64,000 nt of DNA from Mariniflexile litorale. Lineage in GTDB: Bacteria; Bacteroidota; Bacteroidia; Flavobacteriales; Flavobacteriaceae. Location: contig NZ_CP155618.1 of the NCBI RefSeq assembly GCF_031128465.2, forward strand, positions 1,931,501 through 1,995,500, in the 5' to 3' direction. Shown here one piece after another: positions 36,218 through 44,986 of this stretch; the first letter of the stretch is position 1, and each line of letters begins with the position of its first letter. The translations under genes were made by a program, and so were the position numbers. The notes under the pieces are model-generated. The model was not told the origin of the DNA and did not search any database. It saw nothing but the letters and a program-made list of their open reading frames with translations.

Positions 36218-36267
36218 TAAAACAACAACAGGTTTAGTTAAATTTAACTAAACCTGTTGTTGTTTTA
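36218..36267. terminator. 50-base perfect palindrome, bidirectional terminator
   Basis: The two 25-base arms (36218-36242 and 36243-36267) are exact reverse complements with no loop, bounded by TAAAA and TTTTA. It lies between the convergent zinc-ribbon and HAD phosphatase genes. Confidence 0.85.
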
Positions 36268-36316
36268 TGTTTAAAGGAAGTTTATCCACAAGATTTCCCA
36301 TTATTTATCACTTCTA

Positions 36317-37123
36317 TTAATTGGTGTTGGTAATAAGTTGTTCCAGAATTAATTCTACACCTTCTTCCGAATTACTTTTAGTTTCAAAACGGGCTGTTTT
36401 TTTTACTTCAGCATGGGCATTTTCCATGGCGTAGCTAAAATAAGCGAGTTCTAACATTTGCAAATCGTTATTATAATCGCCAAAAACCATTGTTTCTTCT
36501 TTTGTTACGCCTAATTTTTTTTGAAGAATACTTAATGCATAGCCTTTATTAGCCTTTATATGGGAAATATCTAACCAGTTTTTGCCAGAGACAATAATTT
36601 GCATGTCGTTTTTTAAAGCGGTTAAATGAGGTAGTATGTTTTCTTCAGAACATTCAAAATGGAAAACGGCTATTTTTAAAAAATTATCATTGGTAACCTG
36701 TGTTAAATCTTTAACGATTTGATATTCAGAATAATATTTGGTAAATTTTGAAATAAAATCTGGATTTGAAGTTTCAATGTATGCAGATTTTCTTCCACAT
36801 AAAACAATATGCGCACCATTTATTTGACGTAAAATGCCAATAGATGTTGTGATATTTTCAGAAGTTAATTTTAATAAAATATGTTCTTCATTATCATACT
36901 TCATCATACCGCCATTTTCGGCAATAATTGATATATCGTTTTTAATAGCATCTAGCTTTTCTATAATACTTTGATACTGTCTGCCACTAGCCGCAACAAA
37001 ATGAATATTCCTCTTTTTTAGTTCTTTAAATTGACTAAAAAATCGATGACTTACTTCGTTTTTATGGTTTAGTAACGTGCCATCCATATCAGTTACTATA
37101 AGTTTTACTTTCGAAAAATTCAT
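36317..37123 (-). CDS. Cof-type HAD hydrolase (sugar-phosphatase-like)
   Basis: A 268-residue HAD-superfamily phosphatase. The nucleophile motif is DMDGTLLNHKNEV near residue 12 (first Asp attacks the phosphate), motif II is VAASGRQYQSI, and motif III/IV is MVFGDYNNDLQMLELA near 215 with an upstream lysine (KANKGYAL). The large cap domain between is the Cof/type IIB form, whose members dephosphorylate sugar phosphates or cofactors. It is divergent from a LacI-family regulator that may control it. Confidence 0.9.
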   Translation of the reverse strand: MNFSKVKLIVTDMDGTLLNHKNEVSHRFFSQFKELKKRNIHFVAASGRQYQSIIEKLDAIKNDISIIAENGGMMKYDNEEHILLKLTSENITTSIGILRQINGAHIVLCGRKSAYIETSNPDFISKFTKYYSEYQIVKDLTQVTNDNFLKIAVFHFECSEENILPHLTALKNDMQIIVSGKNWLDISHIKANKGYALSILQKKLGVTKEETMVFGDYNNDLQMLELAYFSYAMENAHAEVKKTARFETKSNSEEGVELILEQLITNTN

Positions 37124-37139
37124 AAAATATATATATAAA

Positions 37140-37177
37140 CAAAAATACCATTCTAAAACTTAATAAACGTTAACTAA
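37140..37177 (-). promoter_or_regulatory. HAD gene -7 element and possible LacI-family operator
   Basis: On the minus strand 37147-37140 reads TATTTTTG, a perfect TAnnTTTG, 17 bases before the HAD start. Just upstream, 37160-37177 is a near-palindrome centred on AACGTT (TTAATAAACGTTAACTAA, 14 of 18 positions symmetric), the usual shape of LacI-family operators. An ATACCATTCTA sequence is repeated directly on both sides (37146 and 37178). Confidence 0.4.
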
Positions 37178-37289
37178 ATACCATTCTATTTTGCTTATTA
37201 AAGAAAATAGTTTTGTTAAATTTTTAATCGTTATTTAGATACGCGCATTTTTGTAAATTGCAACAAATTTCATTTACACATTAATAAGT

Positions 37290-38294
37290 ATGGTTACCTT
37301 AAAACAATTAGCAAAAGAATTAAATGTTTCTATATCTACAGTTTCTAAAGCATTAAATAATAGCGAAGAAATTGGTGAAGAAACTGTAAAGCGTGTAAAA
37401 GAACTGGCCGAATTGTATAATTACAAACCCAATAAAGTAGCTTTAAGTTTAAAGCAAAATAAAACTAAAACCATTGGGGTTATTATTCCAGATATATTAA
37501 ATCATTTTTTAGCAAAAGTGTTATTTGGTATTGAAAGGGAAGCGGTTAAGTATGGTTATAATATTATTACCTGTATTTCAAATGAATCTTTAGAACAAGA
37601 AAAAGAAAGCCTTAGGTTGTTGGCAAATGGCAGTGTTGATGGGTTTATTTTATCAATAGCAGAAGAAACCCAAGTTAAAAATGAAATAGACCATTTTAAA
37701 AAGGCGATTAGTCAGGGCTTACCTATTGTTATGTTTGATAGGGTAGCTCATGATGTGCTATGTGACAAGGTTATAGTAGACGATTTTGATGCCACTTACA
37801 ATGCTACCCAAAGCTTATTGGTAGAAAAAAGGAAAAATATTGCATTTATAAGTACTTTAGATAGTTTAAGTGTTGGCAAATTACGTGAGCGTGGTTATAG
37901 AAAAGCAGTTTTAGAAACAAACGTTTGCGAACCTTTAGTTTTAAAGATAAAGAAGAAAGACGACCAGCAAAAAAAAATAATGTCATTTTTTAAAAAGAAT
38001 ACTACCATTGATGGAGTTGTGGCTGCTGATAGTGCTTCAGGAATTATAGCTATAAATACCGCGGTTAATTTAGGGATGAAGGTGCCTAAAAACATATCTG
38101 TAATAGGTTTTGCTAGTAAATCAGATTCGTATCATACCATACCTAAATTAACTACTATAAGGCAACATGCTAAAGAAATTGGAGAAAGTGCTGCTCAGTT
38201 ACTTATAAATAGACTTCAAAATAAATCAGGTGATATAGATATAAAAACAAAAATTGTAAAAACAACACTTATAAAGAGCAAGTCTACTTTGTAA
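37290..38294 (+). CDS. LacI family transcriptional regulator
   Basis: A 334-residue repressor-type regulator. The helix-turn-helix is at residues 3-25 (TLKQLAKELNVSISTVSKALN) with the hinge following (YKPNKVALSLKQNKTKTIGVIIPDI). The C-terminal two-lobed periplasmic-binding-like domain senses an unknown sugar-like ligand; its late signatures VIGFASKSDSYHTIPKLTTIRQHAKEIGESAAQLL are intact. No sugar catabolic genes lie next to it except the divergent HAD phosphatase. Confidence 0.93.
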   Translation: MVTLKQLAKELNVSISTVSKALNNSEEIGEETVKRVKELAELYNYKPNKVALSLKQNKTKTIGVIIPDILNHFLAKVLFGIEREAVKYGYNIITCISNESLEQEKESLRLLANGSVDGFILSIAEETQVKNEIDHFKKAISQGLPIVMFDRVAHDVLCDKVIVDDFDATYNATQSLLVEKRKNIAFISTLDSLSVGKLRERGYRKAVLETNVCEPLVLKIKKKDDQQKKIMSFFKKNTTIDGVVAADSASGIIAINTAVNLGMKVPKNISVIGFASKSDSYHTIPKLTTIRQHAKEIGESAAQLLINRLQNKSGDIDIKTKIVKTTLIKSKSTL

Positions 38295-38327
38295 ATGTTG
38301 TTTAGTTTCTTTATCAAACAACATTTA
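38292..38327 (+). terminator. Stem-loop at the end of the lacI-type gene
   Basis: Perfect 12-base stem, TAAATGTTGTTT with AAACAACATTTA, that includes the stop codon, around a 12-base loop. No T-run follows, so termination is likely weak. In the remaining 307 bases up to 38634 I see only A+T-rich DNA and a TGTATGC direct repeat near 38501-38516. Confidence 0.5.
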
Positions 38328-38634
38328 ATCGGCTAAAAGCACTATTTATCGATTTTATTTTTTTAATAAATAAAGTTTGCTTTATATTAGCATTACTTAA
38401 GAAGTGCCAAAAATTCCCTTCTGCTCTTTTAAGTAAAATTAATCCATTTTTTGACTCTAAAGTCATATTCCCCTCACAATAAAATAGTATTAAAAAATCT
38501 GTATGCTTTTGTATGCATTCGATTTTAAGTTAATTATCCATTTTTCCCTCTAACCGAGATTTTATTTAAGTCTTAGTTACTGTTTTGTTTAAACATTTAG
38601 AAAAATAATAATTTAACCTTAAAATCAAATATTT

Positions 38635-38781
38635 ATGAAAGCCCTAAAAATTACTTTAATTGCAACATTACTTTTTGCATCATTAACTTCTTGTACAAAA
38701 CAAGAACTGAATGAAGATGATGTGCTAATTTCTCCAAAAGCTGAAAATCCAATTTATACAGGTGGAGATATTGATCAATAA
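38635..38781 (+). CDS. 48-residue lipoprotein next to a two-component system
   Basis: Small gene below usual length limits. MKALKITLIATLLFASLTSC is a typical lipoprotein signal with a lipobox ending in Cys20; the mature peptide has only 28 further residues, is acidic (KQELNEDDVL) and ends YTGGDIDQ. It is followed by a terminator and then by a TPR histidine kinase gene, 112 bases on. It may be a substrate or sensor input for that system, but this is a guess from position. The leader contains no clear -7 element. Confidence 0.7.
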   Translation: MKALKITLIATLLFASLTSCTKQELNEDDVLISPKAENPIYTGGDIDQ

Positions 38782-38811
38782 ATGAATTATTTTCATTATA
38801 TAATAAACAAT

Positions 38812-38843
38812 AGCTCTTTGCAGAAATGTAAGGGGCTTTTTTT
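38812..38843 (+). terminator. Terminator after the small lipoprotein gene
   Basis: An 11-base stem with some G-T pairs (38812-38822 with 38827-38837), GAAA loop, then a run of T. It separates the lipoprotein gene from the histidine kinase. Confidence 0.7.
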
Positions 38844-38892
38844 ATAAAGAAATTATAAATACTTTTGAGGGAATCTGTAATAACTCCTTTTA

Positions 38893-40731
38893 TTGAAATT
38901 TAATTTCTTTTATATAATAGTTATTGTTTTTTTAAATTATTCTTTTAGCCAACAAAGTAATGATTTGAAAAAAATTGACTCCTTAAAGCAGTTTGTTATA
39001 AGTGCAAAAGAACAGGATTCTTCTTCAATTGCAGAAGCTCATTATATTATAGCCGAATATTATAGAAAAGCAACTCCTTTAACGGATAGTGCTTTTTATT
39101 ATTATCATAAAGCTGAAAAAATATTTAAGCAATTAAATACTAATTATCAATTAGCTTTAACATTGTATGGAGTTGCTGTAATTCAAAAAAACGAAAAAGA
39201 TTTTATTGGTAGCGAGGTCTCGTGTGTTGAAGCATTATCATTATTAGATCCAATAAAAGAAACTGATGATATTATAAATTTGAAGTCTTATATTTATAAT
39301 AACCTAGGAATTGTTTTTAAAGAACTTGAACAATACGATGAATCTATTAAATATCATAAAAAGTCTTTTCAACTTAAAGAAAAATTAAAAGGCGACAATA
39401 AGGAAACAATAGATATTTCTAAAATTAATCTTGCAAATACGTATAAAAATGCTCAGCAGTTCGATTTGGCTCTAAATTATTATAATCAAGTTTTAGATAA
39501 TAAAAAATTAATTAATGAACGCCCAGGTTTTTATGCACTCGTGTTAGATAATTATGCGCACACGCTTTATTTATCCAAAAAACATAAAAAGCTTCCAGGG
39601 TTATATTTCAAAGCTTTAAAAATTAGTGATAGTATAAGTTATAAGGGGTATAACTCAATAGTTATTAATCAGCATTTAGCCGAATATTATAACGACAAAG
39701 GAAATAAAGAGTTAGCTAAATATTATGCCTATATAGCTAAAGATATTTCAGAGAAGTACCATAACGACGATTTATTAAAATCACTCTTATTGCTTTCGAA
39801 AATAGAAGAAGGCGAAATGTCGGCTAAACATTTAAAATCTTACATAAAGTTAAATGATAGTTTACAAAAAAATGAACGAACTATAAGAAATAAATTTGCA
39901 AGAATTCGTTTTGAAACCAGCCAGATTGAAGAAGAAAACGTTCAAATTGCAAAAGAACGTACCTGGTTTTTGATTATTTCACTAGTTTTGATTATTGCAT
40001 CTTTCTTATTGTATCTTGTAATTACACAAAGAAATAAAAATAAAGAATTACAATTTATACAAGAGCAGCAAGAAACTAACGAAGAAATTTATAATTTAAT
40101 GCTTTCTCAAAATGAAAAGATTGAAGAAGCAAGAACGTTGGAGAAAAAACGGATTTCACAAGAACTACATGATGGTGTTCTAGGGCGCCTATTTGGAACT
40201 AGATTGAGTTTAGATAGCTTAAATATGAGTAGTAGTGCTGATGCTATAAAAACCAGAAATCAGTACATCAAGGAGCTTAAAAACATTGAAGATGATATTA
40301 GAAAAGTATCACACGAGTTGAATGCTGACTTTGTTGCAGGATCTGGGTTTATTGACATTATTAAAACATTGGTGGAAGCACTGGCCACAGTATATAATCT
40401 TTCATATAAATTAGAATATGATGATATTATAAATTGGGAAGATATTTCTAATAAAAAGAAAATTCACATTTACAGGATTATTCAGGAAGCTTTACATAAT
40501 ATATATAAGCATGCTCAGGCAACTTCAGTGATTGTTAGTTTTGAATTGAAAAAAAATGCAATTTGGTTAGCTCTAATTGATAATGGCATTGGATTTGATA
40601 TAAATAAAGCCAAGTCGGGTATTGGCTTAAAAAACATGAATTCTAGAATTAAAGAAATAAATGGTATTATAAATATAAAATCTGAAAAAGAAATAGGCAC
40701 AACTGTAATGATACAAGTCCCAATAACCTAA
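38893..40731 (+). CDS. TPR sensor histidine kinase (NarL/DesK type)
   Basis: A 612-residue membrane kinase. A signal peptide (MKFNFFYIIVIVFLNYSFSQ) and several tetratricopeptide units (about 45-330, for example IYNNLGIVFKELEQYDESIKYHKKSFQL) place the sensor in the periplasm. One transmembrane helix is at about 355-377 (FLIISLVLIIASFLLYLVI), then a coiled coil. The HisKA_3 helix has the phosphoacceptor His426 in RISQELHDGVLGRLFG and the ATPase part has NIYKHAQATS and DNGIGFD. The start is a TTG because a stop at 38881 precedes it and no ATG fits. The partner regulator follows after 8 bases. Confidence 0.9.
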   Translation: MKFNFFYIIVIVFLNYSFSQQSNDLKKIDSLKQFVISAKEQDSSSIAEAHYIIAEYYRKATPLTDSAFYYYHKAEKIFKQLNTNYQLALTLYGVAVIQKNEKDFIGSEVSCVEALSLLDPIKETDDIINLKSYIYNNLGIVFKELEQYDESIKYHKKSFQLKEKLKGDNKETIDISKINLANTYKNAQQFDLALNYYNQVLDNKKLINERPGFYALVLDNYAHTLYLSKKHKKLPGLYFKALKISDSISYKGYNSIVINQHLAEYYNDKGNKELAKYYAYIAKDISEKYHNDDLLKSLLLLSKIEEGEMSAKHLKSYIKLNDSLQKNERTIRNKFARIRFETSQIEEENVQIAKERTWFLIISLVLIIASFLLYLVITQRNKNKELQFIQEQQETNEEIYNLMLSQNEKIEEARTLEKKRISQELHDGVLGRLFGTRLSLDSLNMSSSADAIKTRNQYIKELKNIEDDIRKVSHELNADFVAGSGFIDIIKTLVEALATVYNLSYKLEYDDIINWEDISNKKKIHIYRIIQEALHNIYKHAQATSVIVSFELKKNAIWLALIDNGIGFDINKAKSGIGLKNMNSRIKEINGIINIKSEKEIGTTVMIQVPIT

Positions 40732-40739
40732 CTAAGTTT

Positions 40740-41414
40740 ATGAATCAAAAAATCAAAATATTAATGATCGATGACCACCCAATGATTATTGAAGGTTATC
40801 AAAACACTTTACTTTTTACAAAAAAGGAAAGTCAGCAATTAGAGATAGACATTGCAAATAATTGTGACGAAGCCATAGTTTTTATGGATAAATCTGTTGA
40901 AAAAGAAAATCCGTACCATGTGCTATTTGTCGATATTAGCTTGCCACCATCATCGGATGGATTAATGACTTCTGGTGAAGATTTAGCGGCCTATGCTCGT
41001 AAGGTTTTACCAAAATCAAAGATTATAATCTTAACAATGTTTAATGAATCATTTAGAATCCATAATATTATTAAAACAATAGATCCAGAGGGTTTTTTAA
41101 TCAAAAGCGATTTAACTTCTAGTGAACTCGCTAGTGCCTTTCAAGCTGTACTTAGCAACCCACCTTTTTATAGCGGTACAGTTAATAGTTTTATGAGAAA
41201 GGCTATTAGAAGTGATATTGTAATTGATGAAAAAAACAGAAAAATTCTTCATTTATTATCACAAGGTATAAAAACTAAAAATTTAGCATCTCATTTAGAT
41301 CTTTCTTTAAGTGCCGTTGAAAAAAGAAAAAAGCAATTAAGAGAGATTTTCGATGTACAAGACGGACAGGATGAAACGCTTGTTACCGCTGCTAAAAACA
41401 AGGGGTTTGTATAA
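40740..41414 (+). CDS. Response regulator with LuxR-type helix-turn-helix
   Basis: A 224-residue DNA-binding regulator, partner of the kinase upstream. The receiver starts IKILMIDDHPMI; the phosphorylatable Asp65 is in VLFVDISLP and the conserved Lys in FLIKSDLTS. The C-terminal part (about 155-224, KILHLLSQGIKTKNLASHLDLSLSAVEKRKKQLREIF) is a LuxR/FixJ-like helix-turn-helix. The receiver has an unusual insertion after the Asp (PPSSDGLMTSGEDL). Confidence 0.92.
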   Translation: MNQKIKILMIDDHPMIIEGYQNTLLFTKKESQQLEIDIANNCDEAIVFMDKSVEKENPYHVLFVDISLPPSSDGLMTSGEDLAAYARKVLPKSKIIILTMFNESFRIHNIIKTIDPEGFLIKSDLTSSELASAFQAVLSNPPFYSGTVNSFMRKAIRSDIVIDEKNRKILHLLSQGIKTKNLASHLDLSLSAVEKRKKQLREIFDVQDGQDETLVTAAKNKGFV

Positions 41415-41508
41415 TTTGTAAGAAATAACTTCTTAATTAAAAATAAATAGGATTTTTCTATTTATTTTTCACTCTCAATTAGCCTGCTATACCTGTATTC
41501 TATGCTTT

Positions 41509-41529
41509 ACCCGTAAAAATATTACGGGT
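41509..41529. promoter_or_regulatory. ACCCGTAA-N5-TTACGGGT palindrome after the response regulator gene
   Basis: Eight-base arms with 5 bases between. A further half-site, GCCGTAA, lies at 41532-41538. It is 30 bases upstream of a perfect -7 element (TATATTTG at 41560-41567). It looks like a binding site controlling the short transcript that follows; the LuxR-type regulator just upstream is an obvious candidate. Confidence 0.45.
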
Positions 41530-41559
41530 TTGCCGTAATCCAAAAGAGTATGTTATTCG

Positions 41560-41675
41560 TATATTTGTAGTATCAACACTTCAAAAAATTAGTAATCCCT
41601 CAATTTTTTTGTTGATAATAGCAATTTACATAAACCCTATGGATGTGAGAGACCCATAGGGTTTCTTCATTTTTA
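41560..41675 (+). ncRNA. Candidate small structured RNA with its own promoter and terminator
   Basis: A perfect -7 element at 41560-41567 would start a transcript near 41572. The next 100 bases can fold into one long hairpin (TATCAAC at 41571-41577 pairing with GTTGATA at 41611-41617, then CAAAAAATT with AATTTTTTTG inside) and a second hairpin with an 11-base GC-containing stem (41632-41642 with 41654-41664) followed by T-rich sequence. No reading frame is found. This accounts for most of the 352-base gap 41415-41766. I know of no named RNA family that it matches. Confidence 0.4.
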
Positions 41676-41766
41676 ATGTTTTTAGTCCACTTAATTGATA
41701 CAAATTGGGGCTTTATTGAGTTTGAAAACCAAAAAAAATCGTACTTTTCGCCTTTAGTTTTAACCT

Positions 41767-42243
41767 ATGAAACAAATTTATGTTTTTATATTAGTTACAA
41801 CGCTTACATCCTGCGAGTATTTCAATGTAAAAAAAACAACTCCTGAAGCTATTTTAAATGAAGAGTTGCAAACGTTTAATTGGAATGAAGTCGATGTATA
41901 TCCATCGTTTTCTGCATGCGATTCTTTAGAAACAAAAGATGAAAAAACAGCGTGTTTTACAGACGTTTTAACTAAGCATATTTTAAGATATCTGGAAAAC
42001 GATTCTATTGTTGTAACACAAGATGTAAATGAAACCATTTATCTTCAATTTCAAGTTTCTGAAACTGGGTTTTTATCGCTTTCAGATGTGAAATTAGATA
42101 GTCTTCTTGTTCAAGAAATACCAAATCTTGAAAATTTAATTCATTCTAGTTTAGATTCGTTGCCTAAAATATATCCAGCTATAAAACGCGGTCAGCAAGT
42201 TAAAACAGAGTTCGAATTGCCTATTATTATTCAAGCGAACTAA
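41767..42243 (+). CDS. Lipoprotein with TonB C-terminal-like domain
   Basis: A 158-residue protein with a short lipoprotein signal (MKQIYVFILVTTLTSC, Cys16). The mature part (YPSFSACDSLETKDEKTACF, then TIYLQFQVSETGFLSLSDVKL) resembles the TonB C-terminal energy-coupling fold seen in many Bacteroidota lipoproteins. It has two more cysteines around 51 and 63. It is convergent with the glycosyltransferase gene; their stops are 2 bases apart. Function unknown. Confidence 0.75.
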   Translation: MKQIYVFILVTTLTSCEYFNVKKTTPEAILNEELQTFNWNEVDVYPSFSACDSLETKDEKTACFTDVLTKHILRYLENDSIVVTQDVNETIYLQFQVSETGFLSLSDVKLDSLLVQEIPNLENLIHSSLDSLPKIYPAIKRGQQVKTEFELPIIIQAN

Positions 42244-42245
42244 AA

Positions 42246-43367
42246 TTATTTCTTAAAAGTACGTCCTTTCCATTTGTAGCTAGAAAAAACAGAGATAAAA
42301 GCGACATACACACTAAAAAACGGATATACTAAGAAACCAACAATAAAACTTCTTAATACCCCTTTTTGATTAAAAAATAATGCCGATTTATAAATTAAAA
42401 AGAAATCGATATTGAATTTTATAATGGTGATATATAAGAATACTTTCAAATTAAAAACACCAACAATTAAAAGTACTAATAAAGCGATAATAAGCGCATT
42501 GTTGAGTAGAACTATAAGTCCTGTAACTTTGCCAAACCAATTATTATAAACACTTGTTTTGGCAGCCCAACGTACACGTTGAGATAATAATGATTCCCAA
42601 GTTAGTTGCGAATGCGTTTTTACTATGGTATAATCACATTTTAAATAATGAACATGCTTGAGATGTTTTTTTATTGCCTTTTCAAGCAAAAAAATATCGT
42701 CGCCACTTGCTGTATTGGTGTTGCCTTCAAAACCATTTAACTCATAAAATAATGTTTTTTGGTAAGCAAAATTAGCGCCATTACACAAAAAGGGTTTATT
42801 AATACCAAAACCGCCCATGGTAGCACCTTGTAAACTTAAGATGTCGAGTAATTGAAATCGACTTAAAAAATGATTCTTTTCAAGATAAGTTACAGGAGCT
42901 GCAATGCAATTCACATCATTTTTTTGAATGTATTCATCAAAACTATCTAGCCAATAATTAGGCAATACACAATCGGCATCAGTTGTTATAATCCATTCGT
43001 TTTTTGCGTGTCCAATAGCAGTTGTAATGGCATCTTTTTTTGGTGAATTAGATTGTCTTTTGTTTTTTAAAACAGAAACATTTGATTGATTATCTAGCGT
43101 TTTTTTTATAATTTCAACAGAATCATCATCCGAATCATCATCAACAAATATTATTTCAAATAAATCCTTAGGGTATTTTAGTGCTTTTATAGATTTTAAT
43201 AAGGCGGGTAAATTTTCAGCTTCATTTCTAAAAGGAATAATTATTGAAAACTTTGTTTTAGATGGTAACTCTTCAAGTTTAAAAGTTTTAACCTTGTCAA
43301 AACCAAAAACAAAACTTCCTATTAAAAGCAGATAAAGGATGGTGATAATGATGCTAATTATAGTCAT
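42246..43367 (-). CDS. Family 2 glycosyltransferase, membrane-bound
   Basis: A 373-residue protein with an N-terminal membrane helix, a GT-A domain and C-terminal helices. The nucleotide-sugar signature is FSIIIPFRNEAENLPALLKSI near 40, followed by EIIFVDDDSDDDS and the DxD-like TTDADCVLP near 130. The QRVRWAAKT block near 265 is the Q-x-x-R-W motif of processive or membrane GT2 enzymes. The acceptor is unknown. It overlaps the upstream gene by 4 bases, so the two are translationally coupled. Confidence 0.88.
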   Translation of the reverse strand: MTIISIIITILYLLLIGSFVFGFDKVKTFKLEELPSKTKFSIIIPFRNEAENLPALLKSIKALKYPKDLFEIIFVDDDSDDDSVEIIKKTLDNQSNVSVLKNKRQSNSPKKDAITTAIGHAKNEWIITTDADCVLPNYWLDSFDEYIQKNDVNCIAAPVTYLEKNHFLSRFQLLDILSLQGATMGGFGINKPFLCNGANFAYQKTLFYELNGFEGNTNTASGDDIFLLEKAIKKHLKHVHYLKCDYTIVKTHSQLTWESLLSQRVRWAAKTSVYNNWFGKVTGLIVLLNNALIIALLVLLIVGVFNLKVFLYITIIKFNIDFFLIYKSALFFNQKGVLRSFIVGFLVYPFFSVYVAFISVFSSYKWKGRTFKK

Positions 43368-44332
43368 AAGTCGTCTTCTGGAAAATTAAAATTCAAAACA
43401 AAATAGCTTCCCAAAATGCTTGGAATTACAAAATTAAATATCCACATAAGCGTTACAATGCACAAAATTGTAAATGAATTTACTCCAACAAAGCTAAATA
43501 AATAAACGGCAACACTTCCTTTTATAAGTACATCAAAAATAAAAATCGAGGGTATTATAGATGCTAAAAAATACATAGAAGTAATTATAGTGATAGCATG
43601 TAAGTAGGAGGTTTGTATTTCAAAAATAGTGAGTAAATAATAAAATTGAAATGAGAAGATAAGATACCGTAATAGCGATAAGCCAAACCCGTAAGTAATG
43701 AGTTTCTTTGGATAATTAATAATGAAATATTTTATTTTTTTTAAAGAAAACCCTTTGATGCTGAATTTGTTTTTTCTAATTATAAAAATCAATATAGTGA
43801 TCATGACTACTGTAAATATTAATAGCGGCCATATTTTAGAATAATTTAGTTGTATAGGGTATTTAGAAATAAAAAAACTAAATCCAATAGCTCCTAAAAT
43901 GGTAGTAACACTCATTTGTAAAAGATTGCTAAGTAGGTTGATTAGCATGATATGCTTCCTGATATCTTTAGTATAATAAATAGCTTTGGCACCATATTCA
44001 CCAATTCTGTTAGGGGTAAATAAAGAAGCCGTTAAAGCACCTAAACTTTGCTCTGAGGCTTTTTTAAATGAAATTCTTTTAGTTGGCGACACTAATATTT
44101 GCCATTTCAAAATTTCAAAAAAATAGTTAAAACCAGTTAAAACGAATAGAATTAGAATGGTTTTGGTTGAAATAACACCATTTTCATCTAAAAAATGAAG
44201 GAAATTTGAAAATTCTAATGAACTATTACTAGTTAGTTTACGGTAAATAAAATAAAAAGCAGCAACAACAATGCTTATTTTAATAAGTGCAAAAAAGAAT
44301 TGTTTAGTTTTGTATGGTAAGGTGTAAATCAT
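43364..44332 (-). CDS. Lysylphosphatidylglycerol-synthase-like membrane protein (UPF0104)
   Basis: A 322-residue inner-membrane protein with about 8 hydrophobic segments. It has the form of the LPG_synthase_TM family (AglD2/MprF N-terminal-like), with EQSLGALTASLFTPNRIGEYGAKAIYY near 90 as the key conserved block (TPNR-GE). Such proteins are usually lipid or sugar-lipid flippase-like partners of glycosyltransferases. The overlap with the GT2 gene supports a shared role in making a glycolipid. Confidence 0.85.
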   Translation of the reverse strand: MIYTLPYKTKQFFFALIKISIVVAAFYFIYRKLTSNSSLEFSNFLHFLDENGVISTKTILILFVLTGFNYFFEILKWQILVSPTKRISFKKASEQSLGALTASLFTPNRIGEYGAKAIYYTKDIRKHIMLINLLSNLLQMSVTTILGAIGFSFFISKYPIQLNYSKIWPLLIFTVVMITILIFIIRKNKFSIKGFSLKKIKYFIINYPKKLITYGFGLSLLRYLIFSFQFYYLLTIFEIQTSYLHAITIITSMYFLASIIPSIFIFDVLIKGSVAVYLFSFVGVNSFTILCIVTLMWIFNFVIPSILGSYFVLNFNFPEDDL

Positions 44333-44389
44333 AAATTCAGGTTACAAATTAAACCAATATTCCGTTACCAAATCAAATAGACCGTATTA

Positions 44390-44986
44390 ATGAGTAAAGA
44401 AAGAATTATTTTAGGTATTGACCCAGGAACGACCATTATGGGTTTCGGACTTATTAAAGTGGTTGGGAAAACCATGTCTTTTTTACAACTTAATGAACTC
44501 GATTTAAAAAAGTACGACGATCACTACCTAAAATTAAAACTCATTTTTGAACGTACTATTGAGTTAATAGATACCCATCACCCAGATGAAATTGCCATTG
44601 AAGCTCCTTTTTTTGGTAAAAATGTGCAAAGTATGTTAAAATTGGGTCGTGCTCAAGGAGTTGCAATGGCTGCTGGTTTGAGTAGAGAAATCCCTATCAC
44701 GGAGTATCTTCCTAAAAAGATAAAAATGGCTATAACAGGAAATGGAAGTGCTAGTAAGGAACAAGTTGCAAAAATGTTGCAAAGTTTATTAGGTTTAAAA
44801 ACATTGCCAAAAAATTTAGATGCCACCGATGGGTTAGCAGCAGCGGTTTGTCATTTTTATAATTCAGGTAAAATAGAGGTTGGTAAAAGTTATTCGGGTT
44901 GGGATGCTTTTGTAAAGCAGAATAGTCCCCCCGCCCCCAAAGGGGGAGCAAAAACATCAACTGTTATAAACCTTCGTAAAAAGTAA
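44390..44986 (+). CDS. ruvC: Holliday junction resolvase RuvC with repeat-derived C-terminus
   Basis: Cuts Holliday junctions together with RuvAB. The 198 residues start with the catalytic Asp11 in [15 protein letters not shown]; the second acidic block is IAIEAPF near 63, and the last is [16 protein letters not shown] near 142. The enzyme core ends about residue 177. The last 20 residues ([20 protein letters not shown]) are unusual and are encoded by one arm of the inverted-repeat element at 44924-45065, which seems to have replaced the natural end. The core looks functional. Confidence 0.93.
   Translation: MSKERIILGIDPGTTIMGFGLIKVVGKTMSFLQLNELDLKKYDDHYLKLKLIFERTIELIDTHHPDEIAIEAPFFGKNVQSMLKLGRAQGVAMAAGLSREIPITEYLPKKIKMAITGNGSASKEQVAKMLQSLLGLKTLPKNLDATDGLAAAVCHFYNSGKIEVGKSYSGWDAFVKQNSPPAPKGGAKTSTVINLRKK

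Noticed and set aside
44751-44960. Minus-strand open frame of 69 residues over the end of ruvC
   Set aside because: Opposite the conserved RuvC coding sequence and created by the G/C-rich repeat arm.
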